Assembly: GCA_034437215.1 (NCBI GenBank)
Contig: DAOTVC010000073.1
Location: 1-17,287 of the forward strand
DNA length: 17,287 nucleotides
Direction of reading: 5' to 3'
Source of the DNA: DAOTVC01 sp034437215
GTDB lineage: Bacteria > Chloroflexota > Anaerolineae > B4-G1 > SLSP01
Shown: positions 1 through 6,670 of the stretch, piece after piece
Numbering within the stretch: position 1 is the first letter of the stretch
How the letters are laid out: the number at the start of each line of letters is the position of its first letter
Made by a program: the position numbers and the translations under genes
The notes under the pieces: model-generated
Databases searched by the model: none
What the model was told of the DNA's origin: nothing
The model's input: the letters and a program-made list of their open reading frames with translations, nothing else

Positions 1-419
1 GGAGCCCGCAGCCGGCCCTGCAAGGGCACACGCCCCAGGAGGGTGACGTGTTCGGCGGGCAGGATCGTCACCTGAAAGGGACCGAGCGCGGGCCGGTCGC
101 CCACAGCGATGCGGCGGCTGTTCTCCGTGGGGACGCCGGCGGCCCGGAGCAGCAGCTCGCTGTTGCGGGAGCCGTAGGCAGGGCTGCCGGTCTGGGAGAC
201 GAGCGCGGGGACGTCGAAGAGATGATCCCAGTGGGGATGGGAGACCAGAATCCAGTCCGCCTGCGGCAGATAGCGGGCCAGCGTCGCCCTATCCGAGCGC
301 AGCGGGCGGAGCAGGCTGCCGGGGGAGAAGCGGGTGAGGAAGGGATCGATGAGGAGGACTTGACCGTCGCAACCCAGCGCAATCCCGGAGACGCCCAGCC
401 AGCGAAAGAAGGGTGACAT
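1..419 (-). CDS. MBL-fold metal-dependent hydrolase (partial, 3' end outside window)
   Basis: The minus strand is open from an ATG at 419 to the window edge, giving 139 visible residues. The sequence begins MSPFFRWLGVSGIALGCDGQ and carries the metallo-beta-lactamase metal-binding motif HxHxDH as H61-P-H63-W-D65-H66, preceded by a typical first strand (VLLIDPFLTRF) and followed by a region ending in an AEHV-like strand around residue 125. Family knowledge: such proteins bind one or two Zn/Fe/Mn ions and hydrolyse diverse substrates; the layout resembles the UlaG-like COG2220 group, but the substrate cannot be read. A good Shine-Dalgarno sequence (AGGAGG, about 8 bases before ATG) supports the start. 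It follows the 39-residue ORF by 81 bp and is probably the distal gene of the arsR-led operon, though it could have its own promoter in that gap. The C-terminal half with the remaining metal ligands is not visible. Confidence 0.85.
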   Translation of the reverse strand, partial: MSPFFRWLGVSGIALGCDGQVLLIDPFLTRFSPGSLLRPLRSDRATLARYLPQADWILVSHPHWDHLFDVPALVSQTGSPAYGSRNSELLLRAAGVPTENSRRIAVGDRPALGPFQVTILPAEHVTLLGRVPLQGRLRA

Positions 420-500
420 GCGCTCTGCCTCCTGTTCCTCTCCAGGTTTATCTGGCAGTGGGCCGCCCCCTGTCTGTAATGTCAAGAATCACCGCGTCCT

Positions 501-620
501 TTAACCCGGGTTAAGCAGCAGCAGGCCCACGTTCACGATGAAGAAGCCCGCGTGGGTGGCCGCGTGGGCGACCATGCCCGTCGCCACGCGGGCCAGGCGC
601 TTGTGGCCGTCGACCTTCAT
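501..620 (-). CDS. Small hydrophobic protein, 39 aa, resembling half of a 2TM domain
   Basis: A 39-codon ORF whose ATG overlaps the ccdA stop codon (ATGA at 617-620), the same coupling used between the other genes of this operon. The product starts MKVDGHKRLARVATGM, has a basic N-terminus and one hydrophobic segment (about residues 14-36) containing HAATHAGFFIVNVGLL. The H-x(3)-H-x(5)-VN-x-LL pattern resembles the first helix of the 2TM domain family (Pfam 2TM); the second helix of that family is absent, so this is either a one-helix relative or a truncated copy. There is no separate Shine-Dalgarno sequence; translation would depend on re-initiation after ccdA. It could also be a chance ORF. 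The homology suggestion is inference from pattern only. Confidence 0.4.
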   Translation of the reverse strand: MKVDGHKRLARVATGMVAHAATHAGFFIVNVGLLLLNPG

Positions 621-1297
621 GCAATCCAGAGGAAGTAGAAGCCCACGCCCAAGATGAGGATCGCACTCACCTTCTCGAGAACGTGGGTCCAGCGCGCAAC
701 TGACTGGAGCTGTTTCACTGCGCCGGCGAAGGTGCCGGTCAACACGACCGGCACGCCGCGCCCCAGTGCATAGACGAAGAGCAACGCGGCACCGTAGAGC
801 AGCGCGCCCTGCTGGGCCATCACGTAGGTGAGGATGATCGCCAAGACCGGTGTGGCGCACTGCGAGGCTACCAGACCCGAGACCAGCCCCAGACTCAGCG
901 CGCCGGGGATGCCGCGCAAGGTGATGCGCTCCCGCAGGCGCCCCACGCCCGGGATTTCCGGCAACTCGAACCCCGCCAACATCTGCACGCCGATCAAGAT
1001 ACACGTCGCCGCCACCACGTAATACCACACCCGCGTCCCCCCGCCGAAGAGCCCTCCCACCAGAGCCGCGACCAAACCTAGCCCCATGAAGGTCAGCGCC
1101 AGACCCAGGGCAAAGGTCAGTGAAAGGGCAAAGGCCCGCCTGCGCGTGAGGTGCATCGGCCCACCGCCTACGTAGCCGATAATCAGCGGGATCATCGCTA
1201 CGTTGCACGGGCCGATGCTGGTCACAATCCCGCCCACAAAGGTCAGCAGGAACGCCAAGGGCGAGGCGCTTTCCAGCACGGAAGGATCGAAGTTCAT
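617..1297 (-). CDS. ccdA: CcdA/DsbD-type transmembrane electron-transfer protein
   Basis: A 226-residue integral membrane protein of the CcdA/DsbD-beta family. Family role: it passes reducing equivalents from cytoplasmic thioredoxin through a pair of intramembrane cysteines to an extracytoplasmic thioredoxin-like partner. The two expected cysteines are present: C31 in SIGPCNVAMIPLIIGY of the first helix and C147 in GLVASQCATPVLAIIL of the fourth. About six hydrophobic segments are seen (roughly 12-32, 54-80, 90-108, 132-155, 160-180, 200-225), the usual CcdA size. Its ATG overlaps the stop of the upstream membrane-anchored thioredoxin (ATGA), so the two are translationally coupled and are probably electron donor and acceptor. 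Cytochrome c maturation is the classical job, but no cytochrome or heme-ligation genes are here; in this ArsR-led operon a role in reducing the exported thioredoxins is more likely (inference). Confidence 0.92.
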   Translation of the reverse strand: MNFDPSVLESASPLAFLLTFVGGIVTSIGPCNVAMIPLIIGYVGGGPMHLTRRRAFALSLTFALGLALTFMGLGLVAALVGGLFGGGTRVWYYVVAATCILIGVQMLAGFELPEIPGVGRLRERITLRGIPGALSLGLVSGLVASQCATPVLAIILTYVMAQQGALLYGAALLFVYALGRGVPVVLTGTFAGAVKQLQSVARWTHVLEKVSAILILGVGFYFLWIA

Positions 1298-1899
1298 GGC
1301 GCCCCTCCGGCAGCCAGACTCGCGAGCTTTTCCTGCAACTCTTCGGCCGGCACCATGCCCGTGACCATCTCGCCTTGCCCCGTCCGGTCGACGAACACGA
1401 CGGTCGGGATCACGCGAATCCCCGCACGTTGCAGCAACGAGCGATTGGCGTCATCGCGTACATTCACGTCCACCAGCGCTATCTGCCCCGCAAAGTCCGG
1501 ATACACCTGCTCCACAATCCGCGCCATCTCAGTGCATTGGTAACAGGTCATAGAGTGGAAGAAGGCCAAGACGGGCTGCTGCTCTTCCAACAGCCGGTCG
1601 AGGTGCGCTTCCGGCGACTCACCTTCCCGGGGCGCCAAGGCATCCTGAGTGTCGACCACCGCCGTTGCGCCCGCTTCCGCGGTCGCCGGCTCCGCTACGG
1701 CGGGTTCCATCCCGACTCCTTCCGCGGCAGTCGCTGAAGGCTCTGGACGGCTCTTTAACCAGAGCACACCCACCACCAGAACGGCAACCATCACCAGGAC
1801 GGCGATTTGCCCTGGCGCCAAGGGCAGAGAAGCGGACCGCTGCTGTGTAGAACGTCGGGTAGATTTTCTCCTGTGCTGCGTCGGTTTCTTCTTACTCAC
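1294..1899 (-). CDS. Membrane-anchored thioredoxin-fold protein
   Basis: I chose the GTG at 1899, because GGAGG lies 7 bases before it and the upstream in-frame extension to 1971 is low-complexity. The 201-residue product has a strongly basic N-terminus (residues 3-22), one transmembrane helix (about 31-48), an Ala/Glu/Pro-rich linker (50-100) and a thioredoxin-like domain (about 100-192). The active site is C119-Y-Q-C122 in FFHSMTCYQCTEM, and the cis-proline is P165 in GIRVIPTVVFVD. The positive-inside rule places the domain outside the cytoplasmic membrane. Family role: thiol-disulfide exchange. The four-base overlap with ccdA suggests that CcdA reduces this domain. The CYQC site is unusual compared with CGPC of thioredoxin and CPHC of DsbA. 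The physiological substrate is unknown. Confidence 0.88.
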   Translation of the reverse strand: MSKKKPTQHRRKSTRRSTQQRSASLPLAPGQIAVLVMVAVLVVGVLWLKSRPEPSATAAEGVGMEPAVAEPATAEAGATAVVDTQDALAPREGESPEAHLDRLLEEQQPVLAFFHSMTCYQCTEMARIVEQVYPDFAGQIALVDVNVRDDANRSLLQRAGIRVIPTVVFVDRTGQGEMVTGMVPAEELQEKLASLAAGGAP

Positions 1900-1971
1900 T
1901 GAGAAGCCTCCAGGGGGATGATGTCTGGGCGGCGGGCATGCCTCTTGCCGGACGGCAGCTTTCCCGCGCAC

Positions 1972-2007
1972 CCCACCGTCGAGAGGCCTGCACCTCCCGA
2001 CGGTGGG
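1972..2007. other. Strong stem-loop between two thioredoxin genes
   Basis: CCCACCGTCG (1972-1981) pairs perfectly with CGACGGTGGG (1998-2007). A further GAGG/CCTC pair (1983-1986, 1993-1996) extends the stem inward. It lies in the 156-bp gap between the 77-aa thioredoxin-like gene and the membrane-anchored thioredoxin gene. No U-run follows on the minus strand, so it is not a standard intrinsic terminator. It may be an mRNA-stabilising or processing hairpin that sets unequal expression within the operon. Confidence 0.6.
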
Positions 2008-2055
2008 ACTGAGTCATGACCACGCGGTGGGTCGAGATCACCGGGTGCTAGGCTC

Positions 2056-2289
2056 TTACTCCTGCAGCCAGGTGATGACCTCTTCCTTGCGCGGGAGACG
2101 CCCTGCGCACTTCACGTCACCGTCGATCACCAGCGCCGGTGTGCTCATAACAGAGTAGCTCATAATCTCGCCAAGATCTGTGACCTTGACGAAGGTTGCG
2201 TCCACGCCTGCTTCAGCCGCCGCTTCACGCGCCGTCCGTTCCAGACGCTTGCACTTGGGACATCCCGTACCTAGAATTTTCACTTCCAC
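2056..2289 (-). CDS. Small thioredoxin-fold protein (redox-active disulfide protein 2 / TM0996-like)
   Basis: I chose the GTG at 2289: AGGAGG (2296-2301) sits 6 bases upstream, whereas the in-frame TTG at 2295 directly abuts it. The 77-residue product begins MEVKILGTGCPKCKRLER, with a C-P-K-C active site in the first loop, a central segment VDATFVKVTDLGEIMSYSV, the cis-proline region MSTPALVIDGDVKCAGR and a C-terminal helix. This is the full length and order of the small glutaredoxin/thioredoxin-like family often annotated redox-active disulfide protein 2. A third cysteine occurs in VKCAG, as in many relatives. The family is frequently encoded beside COG0701 permeases, as here (25 bp between the genes). 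Likely a cytoplasmic dithiol carrier or metalloid-handling partner of the permease (inference). Confidence 0.92.
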   Translation of the reverse strand: MEVKILGTGCPKCKRLERTAREAAAEAGVDATFVKVTDLGEIMSYSVMSTPALVIDGDVKCAGRLPRKEEVITWLQE

Positions 2290-2314
2290 GATCAACCTCC
2301 TGTGATGAACTCTG

Positions 2315-3718
2315 TTACCCCACGACCCATCCGAAGATCAGGCCGGCGAGGGTGCTGAAGAACGCGACCAGGCCCACGTAGACCCAGGTCTTCTTCTTAC
2401 CGATGATGGACTGCGTGATGAGAATCGACTGCAGGCTCAGTTCCGGATCTGCGAGCAGGTACGCCAGCAGCGGACCGCGCTGCATTCCCAGGGAGAGGAA
2501 GGTCTGCGCGATGGGCACCTCCACCAATGTGGGGAAGTACATGAAGACGCCGAAGAGCACCCCCGCCAGATTCGCCCACACCGTGTTGCTGCCTGCCAAC
2601 GTGGTGATCCAGGTCGCGGGAATGAGCACGCGCGCCATGCCCGCCACGAAGACGCCCACCAGCAGCAGCGGCATGATCTGTTTGACGAAGCGCCAGGTCT
2701 CCCAGAGCCACTCCTGCAACTCGTACTCGTCGAACTTGGTCGCGGCGATCCACCAGACGGCACTGATGAGCAGGATCTCGGCGATGAGCTTGCCCGTTAT
2801 CCCCACCTGCAGCCCCCCGGGCTGCACCTCGACGCTAAAGGCGGCGACGATAAGCGTCAGGCTGACCAGCGCGAGCGCCACGTAGGTCCAGACATTGTAT
2901 CCCTCGTCGACCCGGCCCAACCCCTTCCAGGCTGTCGCACCGATGGTGAGCAGCAGGCCGATGAGGAAGACGCCGTGGACGCTCACCCCCTCGATGCCCA
3001 GAGCCGAGTTCGGCGGCACTACCCGGTCCAGCCAGGCTTGCAGACTTACGGCCCAGTTCTCCCCTACGGCGGTCGGGGCGTCGGGGTCGAAGGCCAGGGC
3101 CGGCGGCGAGGTATCGAGGGAGAAGGTAGCGTAGCTGTCGGTGAGCAGATCCACCTGCAAGGTGCCCGCAACGAGGATGCCCAACAACAGGACGAAGAAG
3201 ACCCACGTCGCCACGGGAACCGTGGCACCCTGGTCGAAGCCACGGTTGGTCGCCGCATCATGCTCGGCATCCTCCCGACGGAAGAACCAGGCCATGAGCA
3301 GACCGATGCCGATGCCGAAGACGATGGCCAGCACTACGCGCGCCAGGGCAATATCCATCCCGATGGCCACGCCGGTCAAGGAGATGGCCAGGATGTTGAC
3401 GGCGGGTCCCACGAAGAGAAAGGCGATCGCCGGCCCCAGCCCGGCACCCTTTTTGTAGATGCTGGCGAAAAGGGGCATGATGGTGCAGGAACAGACGGCC
3501 AACACGAAGCCCCCCACAGCCGCGGCCGGGTAGGAGATCCACTTGGGGGTGTTGCGCCCCAGGTACTTGGTGATGGCCTCCTTGGGCACTAAGGCCGCCA
3601 GCGCGCCCGCGATCAGAAACGCAGGCAGCAGGCAAAGCAACACGTGGGCTGCCAGATACGCGGCCAGGCTCCCCAGCCCGGCCTGAAGTAGGGTCTCCAG
3701 ATAGCTCAAGATAGTCAC
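2315..3718 (-). CDS. COG0701 permease (ArsP/UPF0718-like)
   Basis: A 467-residue polytopic membrane protein. I chose the GTG at 3718, preceded by GGAGAG with 6-base spacing; an in-frame GTG at 3754 would add 12 residues. Two homologous-looking halves of about four helices each are separated by a long hydrophilic/central part (about residues 150-270). The first half has the family signature: AHVLLCLLPAFLIAGALAAL, the C76-S-C78 motif in LAVCSCTIMPLFASI, then FLFVGPAVNILAISL; the second half has LVEVPIAQTFLSLGMQRGPL. Family knowledge: ArsP members of this group export trivalent organoarsenicals, and others are uncharacterised. The neighbouring ArsR regulator and thioredoxin-like protein favour a metalloid exporter, but the substrate is inference. 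A small GCGGC/GCCGC hairpin (3806-3818) lies in the 140-bp gap between arsR and this gene. Confidence 0.88.
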   Translation of the reverse strand: MTILSYLETLLQAGLGSLAAYLAAHVLLCLLPAFLIAGALAALVPKEAITKYLGRNTPKWISYPAAAVGGFVLAVCSCTIMPLFASIYKKGAGLGPAIAFLFVGPAVNILAISLTGVAIGMDIALARVVLAIVFGIGIGLLMAWFFRREDAEHDAATNRGFDQGATVPVATWVFFVLLLGILVAGTLQVDLLTDSYATFSLDTSPPALAFDPDAPTAVGENWAVSLQAWLDRVVPPNSALGIEGVSVHGVFLIGLLLTIGATAWKGLGRVDEGYNVWTYVALALVSLTLIVAAFSVEVQPGGLQVGITGKLIAEILLISAVWWIAATKFDEYELQEWLWETWRFVKQIMPLLLVGVFVAGMARVLIPATWITTLAGSNTVWANLAGVLFGVFMYFPTLVEVPIAQTFLSLGMQRGPLLAYLLADPELSLQSILITQSIIGKKKTWVYVGLVAFFSTLAGLIFGWVVG

Positions 3719-3858
3719 GTACGTCTCTCCTTCTGTAACATTGAGTACACCCACGGGCAGGGAACGGAGGCTCCTATCAGCATCCCCCTACAGCACCGGC
3801 GCTCCGCGGCGAAGCCGCTGCAGAGACAGACAACCTGGCAGGTAGCAGAGCCTACACT

Positions 3859-4242
3859 TCACTCACGGGCGCGAGCCGGGCAACCTGCCCTCTTGTTCTC
3901 TTTCGCCGCCTCGCCATCCGCATCCGAACCTTCGACGAGCTCTTCCGGGGTCGTAGCGCAGAGACCCAACCGCTCGTGGACCGCTTCGGCATCGGTCAGC
4001 AAGGCCATAACTTCAGGGCGCGCGAGACGATAGAGAACGTTCCAGCCGTCCCTGCGGTAGCAGACCAAGCCCACTTCCCGCAGCACCGTGAGCTGCTGGG
4101 AGACGTACGCTTGCCGGAGATCGAGCGCCTCCTCGATCTCACATACACAGAGTTCCTGGCCCCGTAACGTCTGCAAAATCGCCAGCCGTGACGGGTGAGC
4201 CAGGGCCTTGAATAGCGTGGTCAATTCCTCGAAGTCTGCCAT
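3859..4242 (-). CDS. arsR: ArsR-family transcriptional repressor
   Basis: The ATG at 4242 (MADFEELTTLFKALAHPSRL) is preferred over the upstream 4290 start, because it matches the family N-terminus, has GGGAG in front, and the earlier start would overlap the operator. The 127-residue protein has the complete winged helix: ALAHPSRLAILQTL, then LRQAYVSQQLTVLREVGLV as the recognition region, then RRDGWNVLYRL as the wing. The metal-binding loop ELCVCE places C32 and C34 at the same positions as the As(III)-binding cysteines of E. coli ArsR; the third ligand, C37, is replaced by Glu. Other cysteines (C61, C95, C121) could supply a third thiolate. The C-terminal tail (100-127) is charged. It heads the minus-strand operon and most likely represses its own promoter and that at 7504. 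Ligand assumed As(III)/Sb(III)-like. Confidence 0.93.
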   Translation of the reverse strand: MADFEELTTLFKALAHPSRLAILQTLRGQELCVCEIEEALDLRQAYVSQQLTVLREVGLVCYRRDGWNVLYRLARPEVMALLTDAEAVHERLGLCATTPEELVEGSDADGEAAKENKRAGCPARARE

Positions 4243-4293
4243 CGTCACTCCCGTCCTGGATGCCTGGTCGTGTCCCGCTCTCCAGAACAAACT

Positions 4294-4313
4294 ATATTCA
4301 CTTTTACGAATAT
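4294..4313. promoter_or_regulatory. ArsR-type operator at the arsR promoter
   Basis: An inverted repeat ATATTC (4294-4299) / GAATAT (4308-4313) with an 8-base spacer starts three bases downstream of the -10 box of the arsR promoter. This size, AT-rich sequence and position fit ArsR/SmtB-family operators. The core, read on the minus strand as ATTCGTAAAAGTGAAT, recurs with 14 of 16 bases identical at 7535-7550. Binding by the adjacent ArsR is inferred. Confidence 0.82.
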
Positions 4314-4315
4314 GA

Positions 4316-4343
4316 ATTATAACTGCCTTCTCTGTCGTGTCAA
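4316..4343 (-). promoter_or_regulatory. Sigma-70-type promoter for the arsR operon
   Basis: On the minus strand a perfect TTGACA (4343-4338) is followed after 16 bases by a perfect TATAAT (4321-4316). Transcription would begin close to 4309, inside the ArsR-type dyad, about 65 bases before the arsR ATG. Such a strong promoter with an overlapping operator fits a repressed, inducible operon. Confidence 0.88.
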
Positions 4344-4438
4344 GTCGATCAACAACCTGAACAGCCCGATCCCCGCATCCCGTTTGACGAAGGGGAGACG
4401 GGGGTTAGCGGCTTGCCCGGTGGAGAAGACGATCAAGA

Positions 4439-4579
4439 ATCGTGCTGTACTGTCGTAGCGCGCATTGGTCGACCATCGCGGCCCAGGCACTGGTCGCGGT
4501 CGGCTACACCGACGTGTGGCATCTGGAGGGCGGGATGGTCGCGTGGGACGCAGCGGGTTTCCCAAGGGTCGCACAGTAA
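4439..4579 (+). pseudogene. Rhodanese C-terminal remnant
   Basis: In the frame 4439-4579 the plus strand reads IVLYCRSAHWSTIAAQALVA, continuing into GYTDVWHLEGGMVAWDAAGFPRVAQ and a TAA at 4577. This is the C-terminal third of a rhodanese (sulfurtransferase) domain: the catalytic cysteine sits in YCRSAHWS, and the closing motif HLEGGMVAW-x(4)-FP is characteristic. The N-terminal two thirds are missing: the frame is closed by a TAG at 4406, there is no plausible start or Shine-Dalgarno sequence, and the region further left is the arsR promoter. It looks like the truncated end of a gene once divergent from arsR; rhodaneses are frequent in such redox/sulfur loci. The alternative, a tiny functional fragment, is unlikely. 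Confidence 0.8.
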
Positions 4580-4580
4580 G

Positions 4581-4604
4581 GAGACCCCCCGGCCGGGGGG
4601 TCTC
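4581..4604 (+). terminator. Perfect 24-bp palindrome, probable terminator
   Basis: GAGACCCCCC and GGGGGGTCTC flank GGCC, forming a fully self-complementary 24-bp sequence beginning one base after the rhodanese remnant's stop and its following G. It is followed by GTCTTC on the plus strand, a weak U-tract. It also lies 28 bp beyond the stop of the minus-strand ABC permease, so it may separate both convergent units. Confidence 0.65.
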
Positions 4605-4632
4605 GTCTTCGGGCGGTACGATAGCCGACGCG

Positions 4633-5397
4633 TCAATACCCCAGTTTGCGACTCCGCCGGTGCATCAAAATGGAAGGTACCAGGAAAATCCCGCAACTGA
4701 GCAGGAGCACGGCGAGATCCAACCAGGGATTGAGCAAGCCTCGTCCCAACACAGCGTAGTTCATTAGATCCTGGGCGTAGGTGAGGGGCGAGAGATAGGC
4801 CACCGCCCGCGCCGCCGCACCCATCTCTTCCAGGGGAATGAAGACGCCGCTGATGAAGAGCAGGCCCCAGCGCAGTAGCGTACTGGGCATTTGCACATCG
4901 CCCGGGTTGCGGGTGGGGATGGAACCGAAGATCAGCCCGAGGGTGGAGAACGAAAAGGAGCCCAGCAACACGCCCGCGAGCAGGAGACCCGGTTGGGCCA
5001 CTGTCGCACCGAAAGCCACCGCGCCCAGGACCAGGGCTACCAGCGAGACAGCGACGGCGAAGATCGCCCCGACGGCGATCTTGCCCAGCAGTAACGCCAG
5101 CAGCGACATCGGCGCAGCCAGCAGCCGATCGTAAGTACCCAGACGGCGCTCCAACGGGATGATAAAGGGTCCGGTGGAGGCGGCGGTGAAGAAGGTGGTT
5201 AGCGCCAGCAGGCGGGCCACGCCCTGGGCGGCCGCCATCTCCCGCTTCACCGAGAAGGAGAAGAACATAAAGAAGGGCATCAGCAAGCCGAACATGATGA
5301 CGCCCGGCTTGAGATAGTAGACCTTGATGTCCTTGAGAGCCACCGTCCAGGCCTGACTCACTTCGTCCCCGAGGCGTTTCAGTATACCCTGTTTCAT
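4633..5397 (-). CDS. ABC-2 type transporter permease
   Basis: The ATG at 5397 is chosen because AGGAGG (5404-5409) precedes it by 6 bases and it overlaps the ATPase stop codon (ATGA). The open frame extends upstream to 5616 inside the ATPase gene and is not meaningful there. The 254-residue product (MKQGILKRLGDEVSQAWTVA) has a short amphipathic N-terminus followed by about six hydrophobic helices (about 33-50, 65-85, 105-130, 140-160, 170-190, 225-245), the usual ABC-2/DrrB layout. It would form the membrane channel of an exporter with the ATPase encoded just upstream. Family substrates include drugs, lipids and polysaccharides; nothing in the sequence fixes the substrate. The linked PadR regulator makes a drug or toxicant efflux role plausible (inference). 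Confidence 0.9.
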   Translation of the reverse strand: MKQGILKRLGDEVSQAWTVALKDIKVYYLKPGVIMFGLLMPFFMFFSFSVKREMAAAQGVARLLALTTFFTAASTGPFIIPLERRLGTYDRLLAAPMSLLALLLGKIAVGAIFAVAVSLVALVLGAVAFGATVAQPGLLLAGVLLGSFSFSTLGLIFGSIPTRNPGDVQMPSTLLRWGLLFISGVFIPLEEMGAAARAVAYLSPLTYAQDLMNYAVLGRGLLNPWLDLAVLLLSCGIFLVPSILMHRRSRKLGY

Positions 5398-6401
5398 CGT
5401 CGTCCTCCTTTTCTGCTGCCCCTGCCGGATCGTCGCGCTTCCGCTTCTCCCGTCTCGTGACGCACGGCGCCGATCTCCTGTCCGGTGATCTCCAGGAAGA
5501 CGTCCTCCAGGCTTGGCCCCAGCGTGCTCAGACTCACCACCTTCAGATCGTGTGAACGGGCGTAATCGACCACGCGCGGCAGCAGGGCTGACGGCTGCTC
5601 GGTGTAGAGACGCCACTTGTCGCCCATTTTGACTGCTTGCGTCACACCGCCGAGCTCTCGCAAAGTCGCGCCGTGCGCCTGCCCGTCGGGCTCCAGTGCC
5701 ACTTCCACCGACTGTACCTTACGGAAGGTAGCCTTGAGCTGTTCCGGGGTGTCGACGGCTGCGATTTGTCCATGGTTGATGATCGCTACGCGGTCGCAGA
5801 GCTGATTGGCTTCCTCGATCTGATGCGTGGTGAGGAAGATAGTCGTGCCCTCCGCGTTCAGCTCCCGGATCAGCCCGCGGATGGCGCGGGTGGATTGGGC
5901 GTCCAGCCCCGGCGTCGGCTCGTCGAGAAAGAGCAGCGTCGGCCGGTGGATGATCGCCATGGCGATGCTCAGCCGGCGCCGCATGCCCTTGGAAAAGTCC
6001 TCGACCTTCACGTCGCGCTTCTCCCACAGACCGAAGGTCTCCAGCAGTTCCCGCGCCCGTGCAGATCGTTGGTCGCGGGAGACGCGGTAGAGCCGTGCCG
6101 TAAACATCAGATTGTCCCAGGCGGTCAGCTCGGTGTAGACGTTGGACTCCTCCGGCACCAATCCCATCTGGCGTTTGATGGGGATGGGATCCTCGGCCAA
6201 GTCGTGACCGTGAATCACGATCCGTCCCTCGTTTGGCTCCAGCAGCGTGGTCAACATGCGCTGGGTCGTGGTCTTGCCGGCGCCATTGGGGCCCAGGAAG
6301 CCGAAGATCTCCCCGCGCTCCACCTGGAAGTCGACGTGATCGACTGCCAGCAAGTCACCATAGTATTTGGTCAGGTCTTGCACTTCAATTGCCTTGTTCA
6401 T
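5394..6401 (-). CDS. ABC transporter ATP-binding protein (DrrA-like)
   Basis: A 335-residue ATPase of an ABC-2 exporter. Walker A is G37-PNGAGKTT45, the signature region is FSKGMRRRLSIAM (136-148), Walker B is LLFLDEP (156-162) and the switch histidine is H193 in LTTHQIEEA. The Q-loop position reads VPEESN rather than the common VPQ. After residue 220 comes the C-terminal extension typical of DrrA-type ATPases (SVEVALEPDG... and LKVVSLSTLGPSLEDVFLEITG), ending in a basic tail rich in Arg and Gly. It overlaps the permease gene by four bases, so both subunits are made in a coupled way. The Shine-Dalgarno sequence is weak (GAGG about 9 bases away). No consensus promoter was found directly upstream; the MITE-like element at 6507 lies between this gene and the padR unit. 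Confidence 0.95.
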   Translation of the reverse strand: MNKAIEVQDLTKYYGDLLAVDHVDFQVERGEIFGFLGPNGAGKTTTQRMLTTLLEPNEGRIVIHGHDLAEDPIPIKRQMGLVPEESNVYTELTAWDNLMFTARLYRVSRDQRSARARELLETFGLWEKRDVKVEDFSKGMRRRLSIAMAIIHRPTLLFLDEPTPGLDAQSTRAIRGLIRELNAEGTTIFLTTHQIEEANQLCDRVAIINHGQIAAVDTPEQLKATFRKVQSVEVALEPDGQAHGATLRELGGVTQAVKMGDKWRLYTEQPSALLPRVVDYARSHDLKVVSLSTLGPSLEDVFLEITGQEIGAVRHETGEAEARRSGRGSRKGGRR

Positions 6402-6506
6402 TCGCGATTACCTCGCTCCTCGTATCACCTGGATCGCCAAGATGCGCATGGGTTGTGCGGCGGCGATGCTCCGCGCCGTGGCGGGAGGAACATATGCATA
6501 AGATTA

Positions 6507-6612
6507 GGGTGTGTTTCAATCCAGTTGTGAGCTATCCATGGCTGAAACGTGAAGCCCTCACGTTTTACGTTTCACGTTTCACGCCTCGGTTTAACTCAAG
6601 TGAAACACACCC
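6507..6612. mobile_element. MITE-like element, 106 bp, with TIRs and 9-bp target duplication
   Basis: GGGTGTGTTTCA (6507-6518) and its exact complement TGAAACACACCC (6601-6612) form the ends. Allowing three mismatches, the inverted repeats extend to about 20 bp. Both ends are directly flanked by ATAAGATTA (6498-6506 and 6613-6621), a perfect 9-bp direct repeat as expected for a target-site duplication. The interior has no ORF; it holds a 7-bp stem (AACGTGA/TCACGTT) and three near copies of ACGTTTCACG. The transposase family that would mobilise it cannot be told from this; several IS families make 8-9 bp duplications. Confidence 0.8.
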
Positions 6613-6670
6613 ATAAGATTAAGGTTATGCTCTACAGGATTCAGGAATATCATCTGAAACTTGGATTTTC

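Noticed and set aside
468..484. TTGACA on the minus strand before the MBL gene as a promoter
   Set aside because: No -10-like hexamer lies at 15-19 bases; the nearest AT-rich stretch is about 27 bases away.
3806..3818. GCGGC/GCCGC hairpin between arsR and the permease as a terminator or attenuator
   Set aside because: The stem is only five pairs with a three-base loop and no U-run; reported only as a note within the permease entry.
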